Assembly: GCA_028876495.1 (NCBI GenBank)
Contig: JAGWRO010000041.1
Span: forward strand, 167,273-231,272
Source of the DNA: Bacteroidota bacterium
Lineage (GTDB): Bacteria > Bacteroidota > Bacteroidia > Chitinophagales > Chitinophagaceae
DNA: 64,000 nt
Reading direction: 5' to 3'
Positions 47,216-56,916 of this stretch are shown in pieces. Within the stretch, counting starts at the first letter, position 1. Every line of letters begins with the position of its first letter. Position numbers and translations under genes: made by a program. Under the pieces are notes generated by a model. It was not told the DNA's origin. It saw only the letters and a program-made list of their open reading frames with translations, and ran no database searches.

Positions 47216-48619
47216 ATGAAAATTGCCTTTCACGGTGCTGCCCGAACTGTAACAGGTTCTAAGCATCTTCTTATTCTTAGCAATGGAAAAAAATATTTAT
47301 TGGATTGTGGCATGTTCCAGGGAATGGGACCCCAGACTGACGAACTAAACCGTGATTTTGGTTTTAACCCTGAAGAAGTAGATCATATGATACTTTCACA
47401 CGCTCATATCGATCATTGCGGGCTTATTCCGAAATTGGTAAAAGATGGATATCGTGGAAATATTTATGCTACGCCGGCAACAAAAGATCTTGCTTCGATT
47501 TTGATGGCAGACAGCGCCGGCATACAGGAAAATGATTTAAAGTATGTAAATAAAACCCGCGCCGCACAAGGTAAATCTTATATTTCTCCGCTTTATACCA
47601 TGGAAGATGTTGATAATTGTATCAAGCAATTTGAGATAGTTGATTACGGAATATGGTTTAAAATTGATGACAATGTTCAATTTATGTATCTCGATGCCGG
47701 CCACATCATTGGCAGTACAACAGTGCATTTAAAGATTACTGAAAACGGGAAAGAAACGCACCTCACTTTCTCAGGAGATTTGGGAAGATACAGGGACGTG
47801 ATTTTAAAATCCCCGGAAATCTTTCCACAGGCGGATTATATCATTATGGAATCAACTTATGGAAATAAAATTCATGAAGACATTACAGGCACTCCTGATA
47901 AACTCCTGGAATGGATCACTAGAACATGTATTCAAAAAAAAGGAAAACTGATCGTTCCGGCTTTTAGCGTCGGCCGCACACAAGAAATCTTATACTCTTT
48001 AAATCAATTAGAGAATGAACGCCGTTTGCCTGACGTTCCTTATTATGTAGATAGCCCGTTGAGCATGGAAGCTACACAGGTTATGGAAAGTTACCCGCAA
48101 TATTTTAATAACCGGGTTCAAAAATTATTGTTAACTGATCATACTCCTTTTAATTTTAAAGGATTACATTTTATAAAATCGGTAGAAGAAAGCAAATCTC
48201 TTAATTACAGAGATGACCCGATGGTGATTATTTCAGCAAGCGGAATGGCAGAAGCAGGAAGAGTGAAACACCATATAAGTAACAACATTGAAAACAGCCG
48301 CAACACGATTTTAATGACTGGTTATTGCGAACCAAATTCACTGGGAGGAAGATTAAAAATGCATCCGAAAGAAGTAGGGATTTTTGGACAGACGCACGAA
48401 GTACATGCAGAAATAGGGGAAATAAAAAGCATGAGCGCACATGGTGATTATGATGACCTTTGCCAATGGCTTGCCTGCCAGGATCCACAACTTGTCAAGA
48501 AATTATTTTTGGTTCATGGAGATTATGATGTGCAAATTGATTTTAAAAATCGCTTGATAAGCAAAGGCTTTGCAGATGTCGAGATTCCTGCAAGGCATAC
48601 GGAAATTGGATTAGGATAA
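47216..48619 (+). CDS. MBL-fold/beta-CASP metallo-hydrolase (RNA-processing type)
   Basis: 467 aa. The metallo-beta-lactamase motifs are HAHIDHCGLI, LDAGHIIGS and FSGDLGR. The beta-CASP region has PAFSVGRTQEILYSL, YYVDSPLS and IISASGMAEAGRVKHHI, and the RNA-specificity segment has SAHGDYDDL and LVHGDYDV. This places it with bacterial CPSF73-like ribonucleases, which cut RNA with two zinc ions. The RNA target is unknown. Not in an operon. Confidence 0.9.
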   Translation: MKIAFHGAARTVTGSKHLLILSNGKKYLLDCGMFQGMGPQTDELNRDFGFNPEEVDHMILSHAHIDHCGLIPKLVKDGYRGNIYATPATKDLASILMADSAGIQENDLKYVNKTRAAQGKSYISPLYTMEDVDNCIKQFEIVDYGIWFKIDDNVQFMYLDAGHIIGSTTVHLKITENGKETHLTFSGDLGRYRDVILKSPEIFPQADYIIMESTYGNKIHEDITGTPDKLLEWITRTCIQKKGKLIVPAFSVGRTQEILYSLNQLENERRLPDVPYYVDSPLSMEATQVMESYPQYFNNRVQKLLLTDHTPFNFKGLHFIKSVEESKSLNYRDDPMVIISASGMAEAGRVKHHISNNIENSRNTILMTGYCEPNSLGGRLKMHPKEVGIFGQTHEVHAEIGEIKSMSAHGDYDDLCQWLACQDPQLVKKLFLVHGDYDVQIDFKNRLISKGFADVEIPARHTEIGLG

Positions 48620-48653
48620 AAAGTCCGAGGTGAATATACAATCATCCATTGCG

Positions 48654-50417
48654 CTAAAATAGTTCATTCAATTGCAGTTTTTTTATTCTTGCCTTAATAG
48701 CACCTCTACTCCTGTTAAAATGTTTAGCCATATTCTTTTCATCGACTCCGTTACAGAACATTTCAGTTAATTCTTTATCCAATTCAGAAGTCCAGGGCAT
48801 GTAGGCCTTCTTATTTTTTTCTCTTGATTCCGCCACTGACCAGGATTTTTGTTTTATTTCTCTTAAGGTATTTAAATCCGATTCCCGGAAATCATTTTCA
48901 CTCGCTTCTTTCAAAATATGAATTTGGGAAGAGGGTGGAAACCCAACCGGCATAAGTTCTTCAGGAATATAAATGCAACTTTTTGCCCTGGTAATAGCTA
49001 CGTATAAAAGATTAATTTCTTCGTTCAGCTTTGATACATTAAGCTCTTTTTCGTCGGACTCATTTTTTAATTTTTTCAATTTCTCCTCGGTCAAAAAATC
49101 GTTCACAAGCTGAATAGAATCATACTCCATTCCCTTGCACCGATGAACGGTTGAAAAGATCATGTCAGCATTTTCCTTGTGATCATTTTCCAAATGCCTT
49201 TCTTTAATTGATTTTATAATTCCCGGAATTTCATTCCCATATTCTTTTACAATTTCTACCATCATCCCAAGCTGAACATCTTCCGTTTTTTTTATATACT
49301 GTTCCAACTCATACAAATTTTGCATTGATTGAATAAGCTTGTCTTTTATTCGCTGCCGGTTTCCATTGGCAAGGTTTAAAACGTCATAAAGAGAAGTTCC
49401 ATCATCCGCATAAGTGTAAGAGTTAATATTTCCCTCAAAATAAATTCGTTTTACATTTCTTTTCTCCGTAACATATTCAATCGCCTTCAAAAGCAACCCA
49501 AGATTCGTTCTCGAAAGAATTGCTTTTGTTTTATTTTCATTTTCATTATTAAGACCGCTGATATTTACACTCTCATGTTTTGAAATAATACTTTTTCTAT
49601 CAAGAACAGAAACAGCTAGATTGGCAATCGGTTGGGCAAACCGAAAACTTTTTGTTAGGTTGAATGTTTTGAAGTCGGCTTTTTCTAAAGAGTTCACCGC
49701 AAACCGCCATCCGTAGATTTGTTGATGGGTATCACCTACGATTACCTTTGTTGACTCTTGTTTAAGAAAAATATCAAGCATTGCCGGTGAAGCGTCCTGT
49801 CCTTCATCAAATAAAATAAAATCGAAGTTTAGTTTAGGATTAGAAAGCTGAAATTTCTTTAAATAAAAATCGTGGGTAATGTCAATTTCACCTTTGTCCA
49901 TTTTACTTAACAAAAGGCGCGATTGTTTTTGAATATAATTGTAAAACGTTTTTACAAATGACCTTGCCTTGGCATCCGTAATAATTTGCAGATAATCTAC
50001 TTCTTTTACTTTTTCTTTGTTGCTGTTGCAAAAGTAGCTGACTAATTTGTTTATATGATTCGCAATTATATATTCTGTAAGCTTATCCCCATTTCCTTTC
50101 AAACCCAGAAGATCGGCAAGTTCATTGGTTTTATAACCATGTGGACGGACTTTATAATGGTGTTTAAAAATGACATTTTTATAGGCAAGTGAATGGGCTG
50201 TTTCTACTCTCACATTTGACAATCCAATTTCAGAAAACTTTCTAGCCGCATCAATTTTTACAGATTTATTAAAAGCAAGGTATAATATCCTCGAATTGGC
50301 CGGCCTGCTTTTGGCATATTCAATAATGGTAGTTGTTTTGCCAGAACCAGCAACTGCATTTATTTTAATATGACCACTGGAATTGATAATCGACAGTTGT
50401 TCGGTAGTTAAGTCCAT
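48654..50417 (-). CDS. UvrD/Rep-like superfamily 1 helicase with C-terminal HTH-like tail
   Basis: 587 aa. Walker A AGSGKTT at residues 23-29; helicase motifs LYLAFNKSV, FILFDEGQDASPAML (DEGQD in place of DEAQD), VVGDTHQQIYGWRFA, LTKSFRFAQPIA, STVHRCKGMEYDSIQLV and LLYVAITRAKS are in order. The first part resembles the FBH1-type group. The last ~45 residues (WTSELDKELTEMFCNGV, KNMAKHFNRSRGAIKARIKKL) look like a Myb/HTH-type DNA-binding tail. A role in recombination or fork repair is inferred. Isolated gene. Confidence 0.87.
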   Translation of the reverse strand: MDLTTEQLSIINSSGHIKINAVAGSGKTTTIIEYAKSRPANSRILYLAFNKSVKIDAARKFSEIGLSNVRVETAHSLAYKNVIFKHHYKVRPHGYKTNELADLLGLKGNGDKLTEYIIANHINKLVSYFCNSNKEKVKEVDYLQIITDAKARSFVKTFYNYIQKQSRLLLSKMDKGEIDITHDFYLKKFQLSNPKLNFDFILFDEGQDASPAMLDIFLKQESTKVIVGDTHQQIYGWRFAVNSLEKADFKTFNLTKSFRFAQPIANLAVSVLDRKSIISKHESVNISGLNNENENKTKAILSRTNLGLLLKAIEYVTEKRNVKRIYFEGNINSYTYADDGTSLYDVLNLANGNRQRIKDKLIQSMQNLYELEQYIKKTEDVQLGMMVEIVKEYGNEIPGIIKSIKERHLENDHKENADMIFSTVHRCKGMEYDSIQLVNDFLTEEKLKKLKNESDEKELNVSKLNEEINLLYVAITRAKSCIYIPEELMPVGFPPSSQIHILKEASENDFRESDLNTLREIKQKSWSVAESREKNKKAYMPWTSELDKELTEMFCNGVDEKNMAKHFNRSRGAIKARIKKLQLNELF

Positions 50418-50516
50418 ACTTACAAATCTTTAAATAAGAAAAATTATAATATATCTAAGGTAAGCACAAACTCCTTCTAAAACCAGAATTGATTATTTAA
50501 AAAAACCGATCCTGTT

Positions 50517-51695
50517 TTACAAATAACTCAACCACCAATATTTATGAGAAGATTTCAAAAGGTCATATCTTTTACAGATTGGATATAAAGAAACGACAAC
50601 TGTGATCCAGATTAAATAAACAATTCCTAAGGAATAACCGAAATCATCCGGCCTGAAATGTAATAATCCTGTATTGGCTTGCGCCAAAGAATGGCCGTTG
50701 ATAAAAAAAATAATCATGCAAATAAAATGAAGCAAAAAGAAGTGCACAAGGAAATAAAAGAAAGGTACTCTTCCATAAACAGCAACAATTTTCGACCACT
50801 TTCCACCAACACTTTCCGTAAAAGAAAGAACAATCAAAGCCGGACCGAGCGTCATTGTCAAATACAACAAGGAGGGCGGATATTTAGTAAGATTTAAAAA
50901 AGAAAGAACTGTATAAATTCCATTTTTTTGCACCTGCCAGTTTGAGGGATCTCCATAAATATTTGTAAAGCGCAAGCCGATAAAAAATAAAGTAACAATA
51001 ACACCAGACACCAATAAAACTTTTCGTCGTTTCGCCGCATCATAATTTTTGCCGTACATTATTCCCATACAATACCCCAACATCATTACGCCGGGCCATG
51101 GAATTAGCGGATACAGAAAAGCGAACATACGATTATGGGAGTAAGGAAAAAAAGATTGTTGGTGAAGAAAGCCCCACCAAACCGTTGGGCTTGCCGGTCT
51201 TGCCACATCAAATACATCCAGGAAATTGTGGCCACATACAATGGCCAATCCGATAATAAATATGCCCCAAAACGGTAAATAGATCATTGCGGATAAAATG
51301 ATCATTGAAAATCCGATTACCCAAAGTACCTGAACTGCAATAAAACTATAAGTAGGATCAAAAGTAAGGAAGAGATTAAAAATGGCAACTTCAACAAAGA
51401 TCAACCAAACGCCTCTTTTAAATAAGAAAGAAGACAATTCTTTTTTTGTTTTCCGCCTTCCGGAAAGGAATGCCGAAGTACCTGATAAAAAAACAAAAAC
51501 CGGCGCGCAATAATCAGTAATCCATCGTGTGAAAAATAAAACAGGGGTTGTAGTTTGTAAATTATTTGGATCAGAACTGAGATGAAAAAAATCACGCGTG
51601 TGATCAAGGGCCATGATAATCATCACCAATCCACGAAGAATATCGATTGAATTGATTCTGATTTTACCGGGGAGTAGTAAACTACCTGTTTCCAA
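50517..51695 (-). CDS. DUF1624/heparan-alpha-glucosaminide N-acetyltransferase-like membrane protein
   Basis: 392 aa with about ten membrane helices. The family start is INSIDILRGLVMIIMALDHTRDFFH (LRG..M..M..DH pattern), followed by FVFLSGTSAFLSG and HFFLLHFICMIIFF. Related proteins transfer acyl groups to envelope sugars across the inner membrane; the substrate here is unknown. It is divergent to the GT39 gene, which could mean related envelope-glycan roles. Confidence 0.8.
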   Translation of the reverse strand: METGSLLLPGKIRINSIDILRGLVMIIMALDHTRDFFHLSSDPNNLQTTTPVLFFTRWITDYCAPVFVFLSGTSAFLSGRRKTKKELSSFLFKRGVWLIFVEVAIFNLFLTFDPTYSFIAVQVLWVIGFSMIILSAMIYLPFWGIFIIGLAIVCGHNFLDVFDVARPASPTVWWGFLHQQSFFPYSHNRMFAFLYPLIPWPGVMMLGYCMGIMYGKNYDAAKRRKVLLVSGVIVTLFFIGLRFTNIYGDPSNWQVQKNGIYTVLSFLNLTKYPPSLLYLTMTLGPALIVLSFTESVGGKWSKIVAVYGRVPFFYFLVHFFLLHFICMIIFFINGHSLAQANTGLLHFRPDDFGYSLGIVYLIWITVVVSLYPICKRYDLLKSSHKYWWLSYL

Positions 51696-51720
51696 TTTTC
51701 TGATTTTGTTGTTTTTAAAG

Positions 51721-51758
51721 CAAAATAAAAAAGAATAAAGTAAGTTTATTTACTGTAA
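51721..51758 (+). repeat. R36 dispersed repeat, copy 15
   Basis: Left arm AAAATAAAAAAGAAT, core AGTAAGTTTATTTACTG then TAA; the middle is slightly rearranged. In the divergent spacer between the acyltransferase-like and GT39 genes, so not in a 3' flank. Confidence 0.65.
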
Positions 51759-51909
51759 GATTAATCCTTTTTTTTGATCTATCCACTGGTCATTATTTTC
51801 TAATTAAGCTCTATTTATTTATTATTTTTATTTTTTTTATTTTTTCTAATTCTTATCTCTTAGTTATTAATTAAACAATTTGCTTTTGCCCAATAGTTAA
51901 AATACCAAA

Positions 51910-53445
51910 ATGAAAAAGGAATTTAAAATCTTGCTTCTGCTGGCACTCATAAAATTTATTCTTCCTTTCATTCTGCAAAGCCCGGTTTATGAGCCTCACC
52001 GGGATGAATTTCTGTATTTGGCCGAAGCACGTCACATGGCGTGGGGCTACATGGAAATTCCGCCTTTGCTTTCAGTTTTTGCTTGGATATCTAATTTATT
52101 CGGACATGGAATTTTCTGGATCAAATTCTGGCCTTCGCTATTTGGTGCTGCCACTTATTTCATAGTTGGTAAAATAATCTTGTCGCTCGGAGGGAGGGTG
52201 TTAGCTTTGTTTCTTGGATGGTTTCCTTTTATTTTCGGCGTCTACCTGCGAATGCACTTTTTATTTCAGCCCAACTTCCTGGAAGTTTTTTTCTGGACAA
52301 TGATCGCTTTTAGTGTTTTTCAATTTATCCAGACTGAAAAAAATCGTTGGTTATATATTTTAGGATTGAGCATTGGTCTTGGAATGATCAGTAAATATTC
52401 TGTAGCGTTTTTTGTAATAAGCGTTTTAGCCGGGTTGCTGGTCACACGGAACTACAAAATATTTTCGAATAAACATCTTTATTTTGCTGCGTTGATAGCG
52501 TTCCTCGTTTTTCTTCCAACCCTTTTATGGGAATACCAAAATCATTTTCCTGTAATGGTTCATATGAAAGAATTGCAAAAAACACAATTGCAATATGTAA
52601 GTCCCAAAGGATTTTTAGTTGATCAGATTTTAATGAATTTACCCTGTGTTTTTATCTGGATCGCCGGTTTGTATTTTGCGGTTTTCAAGCAAAAAGGAAA
52701 ATACAAAATCTTTGCATGGGCCTATCTTTTCGTTATACTTCTGCTGCTTTATTTCCATGGGAAAAATTATTATTCTGCAGGGGTATATCCTGTATTATTT
52801 GCCTTAGGTGCTTTTCAACTGGAACAATATGCCAACAAGCATTACACGGTTTGGAAATATGCTTTTGTTATTATTCCTTTGGTCATCGGAATTCCTTTAA
52901 TTCCCCTGGCATTACCCGTAGCAAAACCCTCAAAACTGGCTTCTTATTATAAGGCCCTCCATGTTAAAAACATTGGTTTCTTAAAATGGGAAGACCATAA
53001 AAATCATCCATTAACGCAGGATTTTGCTGATATGCTTGGATGGAAAGAAATAGCAGCCAAAACAGCATCCGCTTATTCTACATTATCTAATGAAGAAAAG
53101 AAAAACACGATCATCTTCGCCGACAATTATGGAGAAGCCGGCGCAATAAATTATTACCGGAAAAAATATCATCTTCCTGATGCCTACAGTGACAACGCAA
53201 GCTTTTTGTATTGGCTGCCTGACAGCATTCATCTTGTAAATATTGTTTTAATTACTGATGACACGCAGGAAATGCAACATCCATTTATAAAAGATTTTTC
53301 TTCGGCAATTTTATTTGACAGTGTTACCAATGAGTATGCAAGAGAAAAAGGTTCTCTCATAATCATACTTAAAGGAGCCAACGAAAAAATGCAGGAAATG
53401 TTCAGGCAAAAAATAGAAGCTGATAAGGAGAAATTTATAAAATAA
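51910..53445 (+). CDS. Glycosyltransferase family 39 (PMT/ArnT-like) membrane protein
   Basis: 511 aa with 10 or more helices. The N-terminal catalytic loop is PVYEPHRDEFLYLAEARHMAWGY (RDE pattern: R then DE), which carries the acidic residue of the GT-C fold. Later loops include FLEVFFWTMIAFSVF and LYFHGKNYYSAGVYPVLFALGA. The soluble C-terminal part is about 150 residues. It uses a polyprenyl-phosphate sugar to glycosylate a lipid or protein; the acceptor is not known. No LPS locus is adjacent. Confidence 0.85.
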   Translation: MKKEFKILLLLALIKFILPFILQSPVYEPHRDEFLYLAEARHMAWGYMEIPPLLSVFAWISNLFGHGIFWIKFWPSLFGAATYFIVGKIILSLGGRVLALFLGWFPFIFGVYLRMHFLFQPNFLEVFFWTMIAFSVFQFIQTEKNRWLYILGLSIGLGMISKYSVAFFVISVLAGLLVTRNYKIFSNKHLYFAALIAFLVFLPTLLWEYQNHFPVMVHMKELQKTQLQYVSPKGFLVDQILMNLPCVFIWIAGLYFAVFKQKGKYKIFAWAYLFVILLLLYFHGKNYYSAGVYPVLFALGAFQLEQYANKHYTVWKYAFVIIPLVIGIPLIPLALPVAKPSKLASYYKALHVKNIGFLKWEDHKNHPLTQDFADMLGWKEIAAKTASAYSTLSNEEKKNTIIFADNYGEAGAINYYRKKYHLPDAYSDNASFLYWLPDSIHLVNIVLITDDTQEMQHPFIKDFSSAILFDSVTNEYAREKGSLIIILKGANEKMQEMFRQKIEADKEKFIK

Positions 53446-53500
53446 TCTGACTGTAACGGTTATACATAAGCGAAATTACTTTAAAACATTTTTCCTGAAT

Positions 53501-53535
53501 GCCAGTAAACAAACAAAAAAACTTTTATTTTGTTT
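53501..53535 (-). repeat. R36 dispersed repeat, copy 16
   Basis: On the minus strand: left arm CAAAATAAAAGTTT, core TTTTTGTTTGTTTACTG. It runs directly from the FAD oxidoreductase stop codon, sense orientation; convergent spacer with GT39. Confidence 0.78.
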
Positions 53536-54784
53536 AGTTAAATCTTTCAACTTTAAATGCACTGATATCAATAGGCGTACTTCTTTTTTCAACCAAATCA
53601 CTGATGATTTGGCCGGCAGCGGCTCCTTCAGAAATACCAAGCATTGCGTTGCCACCCGAGATTAAAAGATTTTCAAAATTACCGGCCTTTCCGATGTAAG
53701 GCAAACCATCAGGAGAAACGGGTCGCAAGCCTGTCCATATCTTATCTTTTGGAGGGAAATCAATTTTTAATCCTGGGTAAAATCTTTTTACAGAATTGTA
53801 AATTCCTTCCATTCTTTTTGTCAAAACCTTGTTGTTATTACCGCTAAACTCCATGGTACCACCTATTCGCAATGTTTTTTCCCACGGAGTAACTGCGCAT
53901 CGGCCATCAACCAGGATGGCCGGATAACGAATATTTTTCTCAACATGATTGTAAGTATAGCTATAACCTTTGCCTCCTTCAATCAACAAAGTAACGCCGG
54001 CTTTTTTTGCCAATTCAGACAACCAGGTTCCGCCGCTTAAAATAATTTCATCTGCATCAAAAGTTCCCTTGTCGGTCACAACTTCGCTTATTTTTTTATG
54101 ATTTTTTGTAAACCCGGAAACATTGGTGTTCAATTGAAATCTTACTCCGTTTTGCTCCAGGTAATTTTTCATGGCCAGCATAAACTTTCCCGGATGGATG
54201 TGTGCGTCATCTTTAAATAATACCGCGCCGTAAATATCAAGTTCCACATTGGGTTCCTTTTTCTGCAACTCTTCACGGTTAAAAATTTCAACAGCCAGTT
54301 TTAGCTTTTTTGCGCTATCAGCAACCTTCAATTCATCTTCAAAAGCTTTTTGAGAATGACACATCATCATACAGCCAATCTCTTCCATATCAAATACATC
54401 ACCGATATCATCCCTTATTTCATTCATCAACCGCCGGCTAAGGTTGAGCAACTCACTTAAATGTGGTGCGTTTTTTTCTACCGTTTTTTGATTGCTATTT
54501 TGATAAAATTTTAAAGCCCACTGTAGAAAAAGCAAGTTCAGCCTGGGTTTGATATAAAATGGGCTGGTGCTGCTCAACATATATTTTAAGCCTTCAGAAA
54601 TAACGCCGGGAGAAGCAAGAGGAACAAAATGACTGGGAGATAAAAAACCCATATTTCCAAAAGAGCAGTTATCGGAAATATCACCACGGTCGATAACGGT
54701 GATGTCAAAATTATTTCTCTTTTGCAGATAATAGGCAGCGCAAAGTCCGTTAACTCCACCGCCTACAATGATTATTTTTTCCAT
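53534..54784 (-). CDS. FAD-dependent D-amino acid dehydrogenase-like oxidoreductase (DAO family)
   Basis: 416 aa. The N-terminal dinucleotide motif is IIVGGGVNGLCAAYYLQKR, with VIDRGD ending the fold. Later motifs are ILSGGTWLSELAKKAGV and the C-terminal WTGLRPVSPDGLPYIGKAGNFENLLISGG typical of DadA/SoxB-type oxidases. It probably oxidises D-amino acids or an N-methyl or imino acid to the keto acid. It lies 69 bp after lysA on the same strand, linked by R36 copy 17. Substrate not determined. Confidence 0.88.
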   Translation of the reverse strand: MEKIIIVGGGVNGLCAAYYLQKRNNFDITVIDRGDISDNCSFGNMGFLSPSHFVPLASPGVISEGLKYMLSSTSPFYIKPRLNLLFLQWALKFYQNSNQKTVEKNAPHLSELLNLSRRLMNEIRDDIGDVFDMEEIGCMMMCHSQKAFEDELKVADSAKKLKLAVEIFNREELQKKEPNVELDIYGAVLFKDDAHIHPGKFMLAMKNYLEQNGVRFQLNTNVSGFTKNHKKISEVVTDKGTFDADEIILSGGTWLSELAKKAGVTLLIEGGKGYSYTYNHVEKNIRYPAILVDGRCAVTPWEKTLRIGGTMEFSGNNNKVLTKRMEGIYNSVKRFYPGLKIDFPPKDKIWTGLRPVSPDGLPYIGKAGNFENLLISGGNAMLGISEGAAAGQIISDLVEKRSTPIDISAFKVERFN

Positions 54785-54814
54785 AATAATTTTTGAGAAC
54801 TATCTATAAGCTAA

Positions 54815-54852
54815 CAACAGTAAACAAACAAATTAGGCAAATAAAAAAATTC
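54815..54852 (-). repeat. R36 dispersed repeat, copy 17
   Basis: On the minus strand the core is CTAATTTGTTTGTTTACTG, after an AT-rich left arm (AATTTTTTTATTTGC). It begins at the lysA stop codon (54853) and is in sense orientation. Confidence 0.75.
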
Positions 54853-56067
54853 CTATTCCACCTCTATCTGGTTCTTCAGCAAATCTTCAAAAACGTCTCT
54901 TCTTCTTATCAACACTGCTTTTCCATCTTTCACCATTACTTCCGCAGGCTTGAACCTCGAATTAAAATTCGACGACATTTCAAATCCATAAGCGCCTGCA
55001 TTATAAAAAACAAGGTAATCGCCTTCCCGGATTTCACTGATCTTTCTATCACTGGCAAAGGTATCTGTCTCACAAATATTACCAACCACGGTATAAGTTT
55101 TTTCAGGTCCGTTTTGATTGCTCAGATTTTCAATCCGGTGATATGAATCATAAAACATCGGCCTTATTAAATGATTAAATCCGCTATTTATTCCTGCAAA
55201 AATAGTTGTCCCAGCTTCTTTCAAAACATTTACCTGAGTAACAAAATATCCTGCTTCACTTACCAAAAATTTACCAGGCTCAAACCAAATCTGCAATGGT
55301 TTATTGCCAGGGTTTGGATGATTGGCAAATGCTTCTTTCACTTTTTCGGCAAGAAGCGTTATATCAGTTTCGGTATCGCCTTCTTTATACGGAACTTTAA
55401 AACCTCCGCCGAGATCCACAAATTCCAATTCTTTAAAATAAGGAATGATCTCAAACAATTTTTCAATTCCTTTTACAAAAACATCTGCATCTTTAATTTC
55501 ACTTCCCGTGTGAATATGCAGGCCGCGAATGAATAGGTTATTTTCCTCAACACACTCCAGCACTTTTTGAAACTGATCCACAGGAATTCCGAATTTACTT
55601 TTATCATGGCCGGTAGAAATTTTAAGGTTGCCACCCGCCAAAATGTTAGGCCGCAAGCGAATTCCAACAGGATAAGTATGACCAAATTTTTTCCCGAATT
55701 TTTCAAGATTGGAAAGACTGTCGATATTGATATGCACACCAAGATTTTTCGCCTCTTCAATTTCTTCAAAAGCAATTCCATTAGAAGTATATAAAACTTT
55801 TTCGGGAGCAAAGCCCGCGTGCAAAGCAAGCTTCACCTCGTTAATAGAACTGCAATCAACATTGGCCCCAATTGATTTTATATAGCGCAGAATGTTGACA
55901 TTGGTTAATGCTTTTGACGCGTAAAATATTACCACATCCTGGTTAGCAAAAGCATCTTTTAATTTTTGGTACTGTTCAGCAATTTTTTCTGCATGGTAAA
56001 TGTAAACAGGAGTTCCAAATTCCTCAGCAATGGCAGTAAGTTGACTATGTGATAAAATCTCAGACAT
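54853..56067 (-). CDS. lysA: Diaminopimelate decarboxylase
   Basis: 404-aa fold-type III PLP enzyme. PLP lysine K52 (IFYASKALTN); HIHTGSEIKD and FVDLGGGFKVPY mark the barrel; WFEPGKFLV carries the phosphate/substrate contacts; VGNICETDTFASD holds the catalytic Cys of the partner subunit. Converts meso-diaminopimelate to lysine. The next gene on the strand is the DAO-family oxidoreductase. Related enzymes use carboxynorspermidine, but the motifs favour DAP. Confidence 0.9.
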   Translation of the reverse strand: MSEILSHSQLTAIAEEFGTPVYIYHAEKIAEQYQKLKDAFANQDVVIFYASKALTNVNILRYIKSIGANVDCSSINEVKLALHAGFAPEKVLYTSNGIAFEEIEEAKNLGVHINIDSLSNLEKFGKKFGHTYPVGIRLRPNILAGGNLKISTGHDKSKFGIPVDQFQKVLECVEENNLFIRGLHIHTGSEIKDADVFVKGIEKLFEIIPYFKELEFVDLGGGFKVPYKEGDTETDITLLAEKVKEAFANHPNPGNKPLQIWFEPGKFLVSEAGYFVTQVNVLKEAGTTIFAGINSGFNHLIRPMFYDSYHRIENLSNQNGPEKTYTVVGNICETDTFASDRKISEIREGDYLVFYNAGAYGFEMSSNFNSRFKPAEVMVKDGKAVLIRRRDVFEDLLKNQIEVE

Positions 56068-56171
56068 TATTAGTGAGATAAAATTCTTTTGAAAATATTT
56101 GAAGCACGGAAATTAAAGAGAAATAATTGTTATTGAAGCTTTTTTGTAAATAATTATCTATGATTAATTAT

Positions 56172-56867
56172 TTATGATGTTTTTGATAAGTCCCGCTCTC
56201 GGTCTACCTCATCTTCAACCGTATCAGTAGTTTCCTCCGGATTTGTGATCCCTTCATTCAGGTTTTTATTTTCAATCACCTCATCTTCTCTTTCCACTTT
56301 TGTTGCTTCTACAATTTCCTGGTTCAGGATTTCTTTTATTTTAGGAAGATCATCGGCGGAATTAATTCCAAAATAATCCATGAAGTTTTTGGAAGTAGAA
56401 TATAAAAGAGGCTTCCCTACTGCATCTTCTTTTCTACCTGAAATAACAACCAATTCTTTTTCCAAAAGTTTCTGAACGGCATAATCACAATTAACTCCAC
56501 GAATCAACTCTATTTCTGATTTGGTTATCGGTTGTTTATATGCAATGATTGAAAGCGTTTCTATGGATGCAACAGATAATTTTTTCAGAAATTTATCACC
56601 ATTTAATTGGGCAACTGTTTTATGATATACAGGCTTGGTAAGAAACTGCCATCCGCCTCCGCTTTCAAATAAACCAAAAGAATAAAATTCTGCTTCATAT
56701 TTTTCGTGTATAGCACTAACAGCCGCTATTACCTGGTCTTCTGAAGCGCGGTCATCAATAAATCCCATTGCGTTGTTGAGCAATTCAACAAGATCATTGA
56801 TTGCCAAAGGTTTTTCGCTGGCAAATATCAATGCTTCAATATGTGGGATGATGATGCTTAATTCCAT
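56172..56867 (-). CDS. scpB: Segregation and condensation protein B
   Basis: 231 aa with two winged-helix domains: HIEALIFASEKPLAINDLVELL, KLSVASIETLSIIAYKQPITKSEIELIRG and VSGRKEDAVGKPLLYSTSKNFMDYFGI. The C-terminal ~40 residues are an acidic tail. ScpB joins ScpA and SMC in chromosome compaction. No scpA in the window. Ends 50 bp after the start region of nothing else on its strand: it follows the atpG promoter block by a short spacer only in map order. Confidence 0.9.
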   Translation of the reverse strand: MELSIIIPHIEALIFASEKPLAINDLVELLNNAMGFIDDRASEDQVIAAVSAIHEKYEAEFYSFGLFESGGGWQFLTKPVYHKTVAQLNGDKFLKKLSVASIETLSIIAYKQPITKSEIELIRGVNCDYAVQKLLEKELVVISGRKEDAVGKPLLYSTSKNFMDYFGINSADDLPKIKEILNQEIVEATKVEREDEVIENKNLNEGITNPEETTDTVEDEVDRERDLSKTS

Positions 56868-56877
56868 GATTTAAATC

Positions 56878-56912
56878 ATTGGCTAATTGGCTCATTGGTA
56901 AATTAGCTAATT
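56878..56912. repeat. Degenerate 8-bp tandem repeat between scpB and atpG
   Basis: Four units of an ATTGGCTA-like octamer (ATTGGCTA, ATTGGCTC, ATTGGTAA, ATTAGCTA). It fills almost the entire gap. Similar ATTGGCTAATTGG strings are frequent in Bacteroidota spacers (my recollection). Confidence 0.65.
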
Positions 56913-56916
56913 AACT

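Noticed and set aside
54793..55536. Long plus-strand frames opposite lysA
   Set aside because: They are antisense shadows of a well-conserved gene, with no family similarity of their own.
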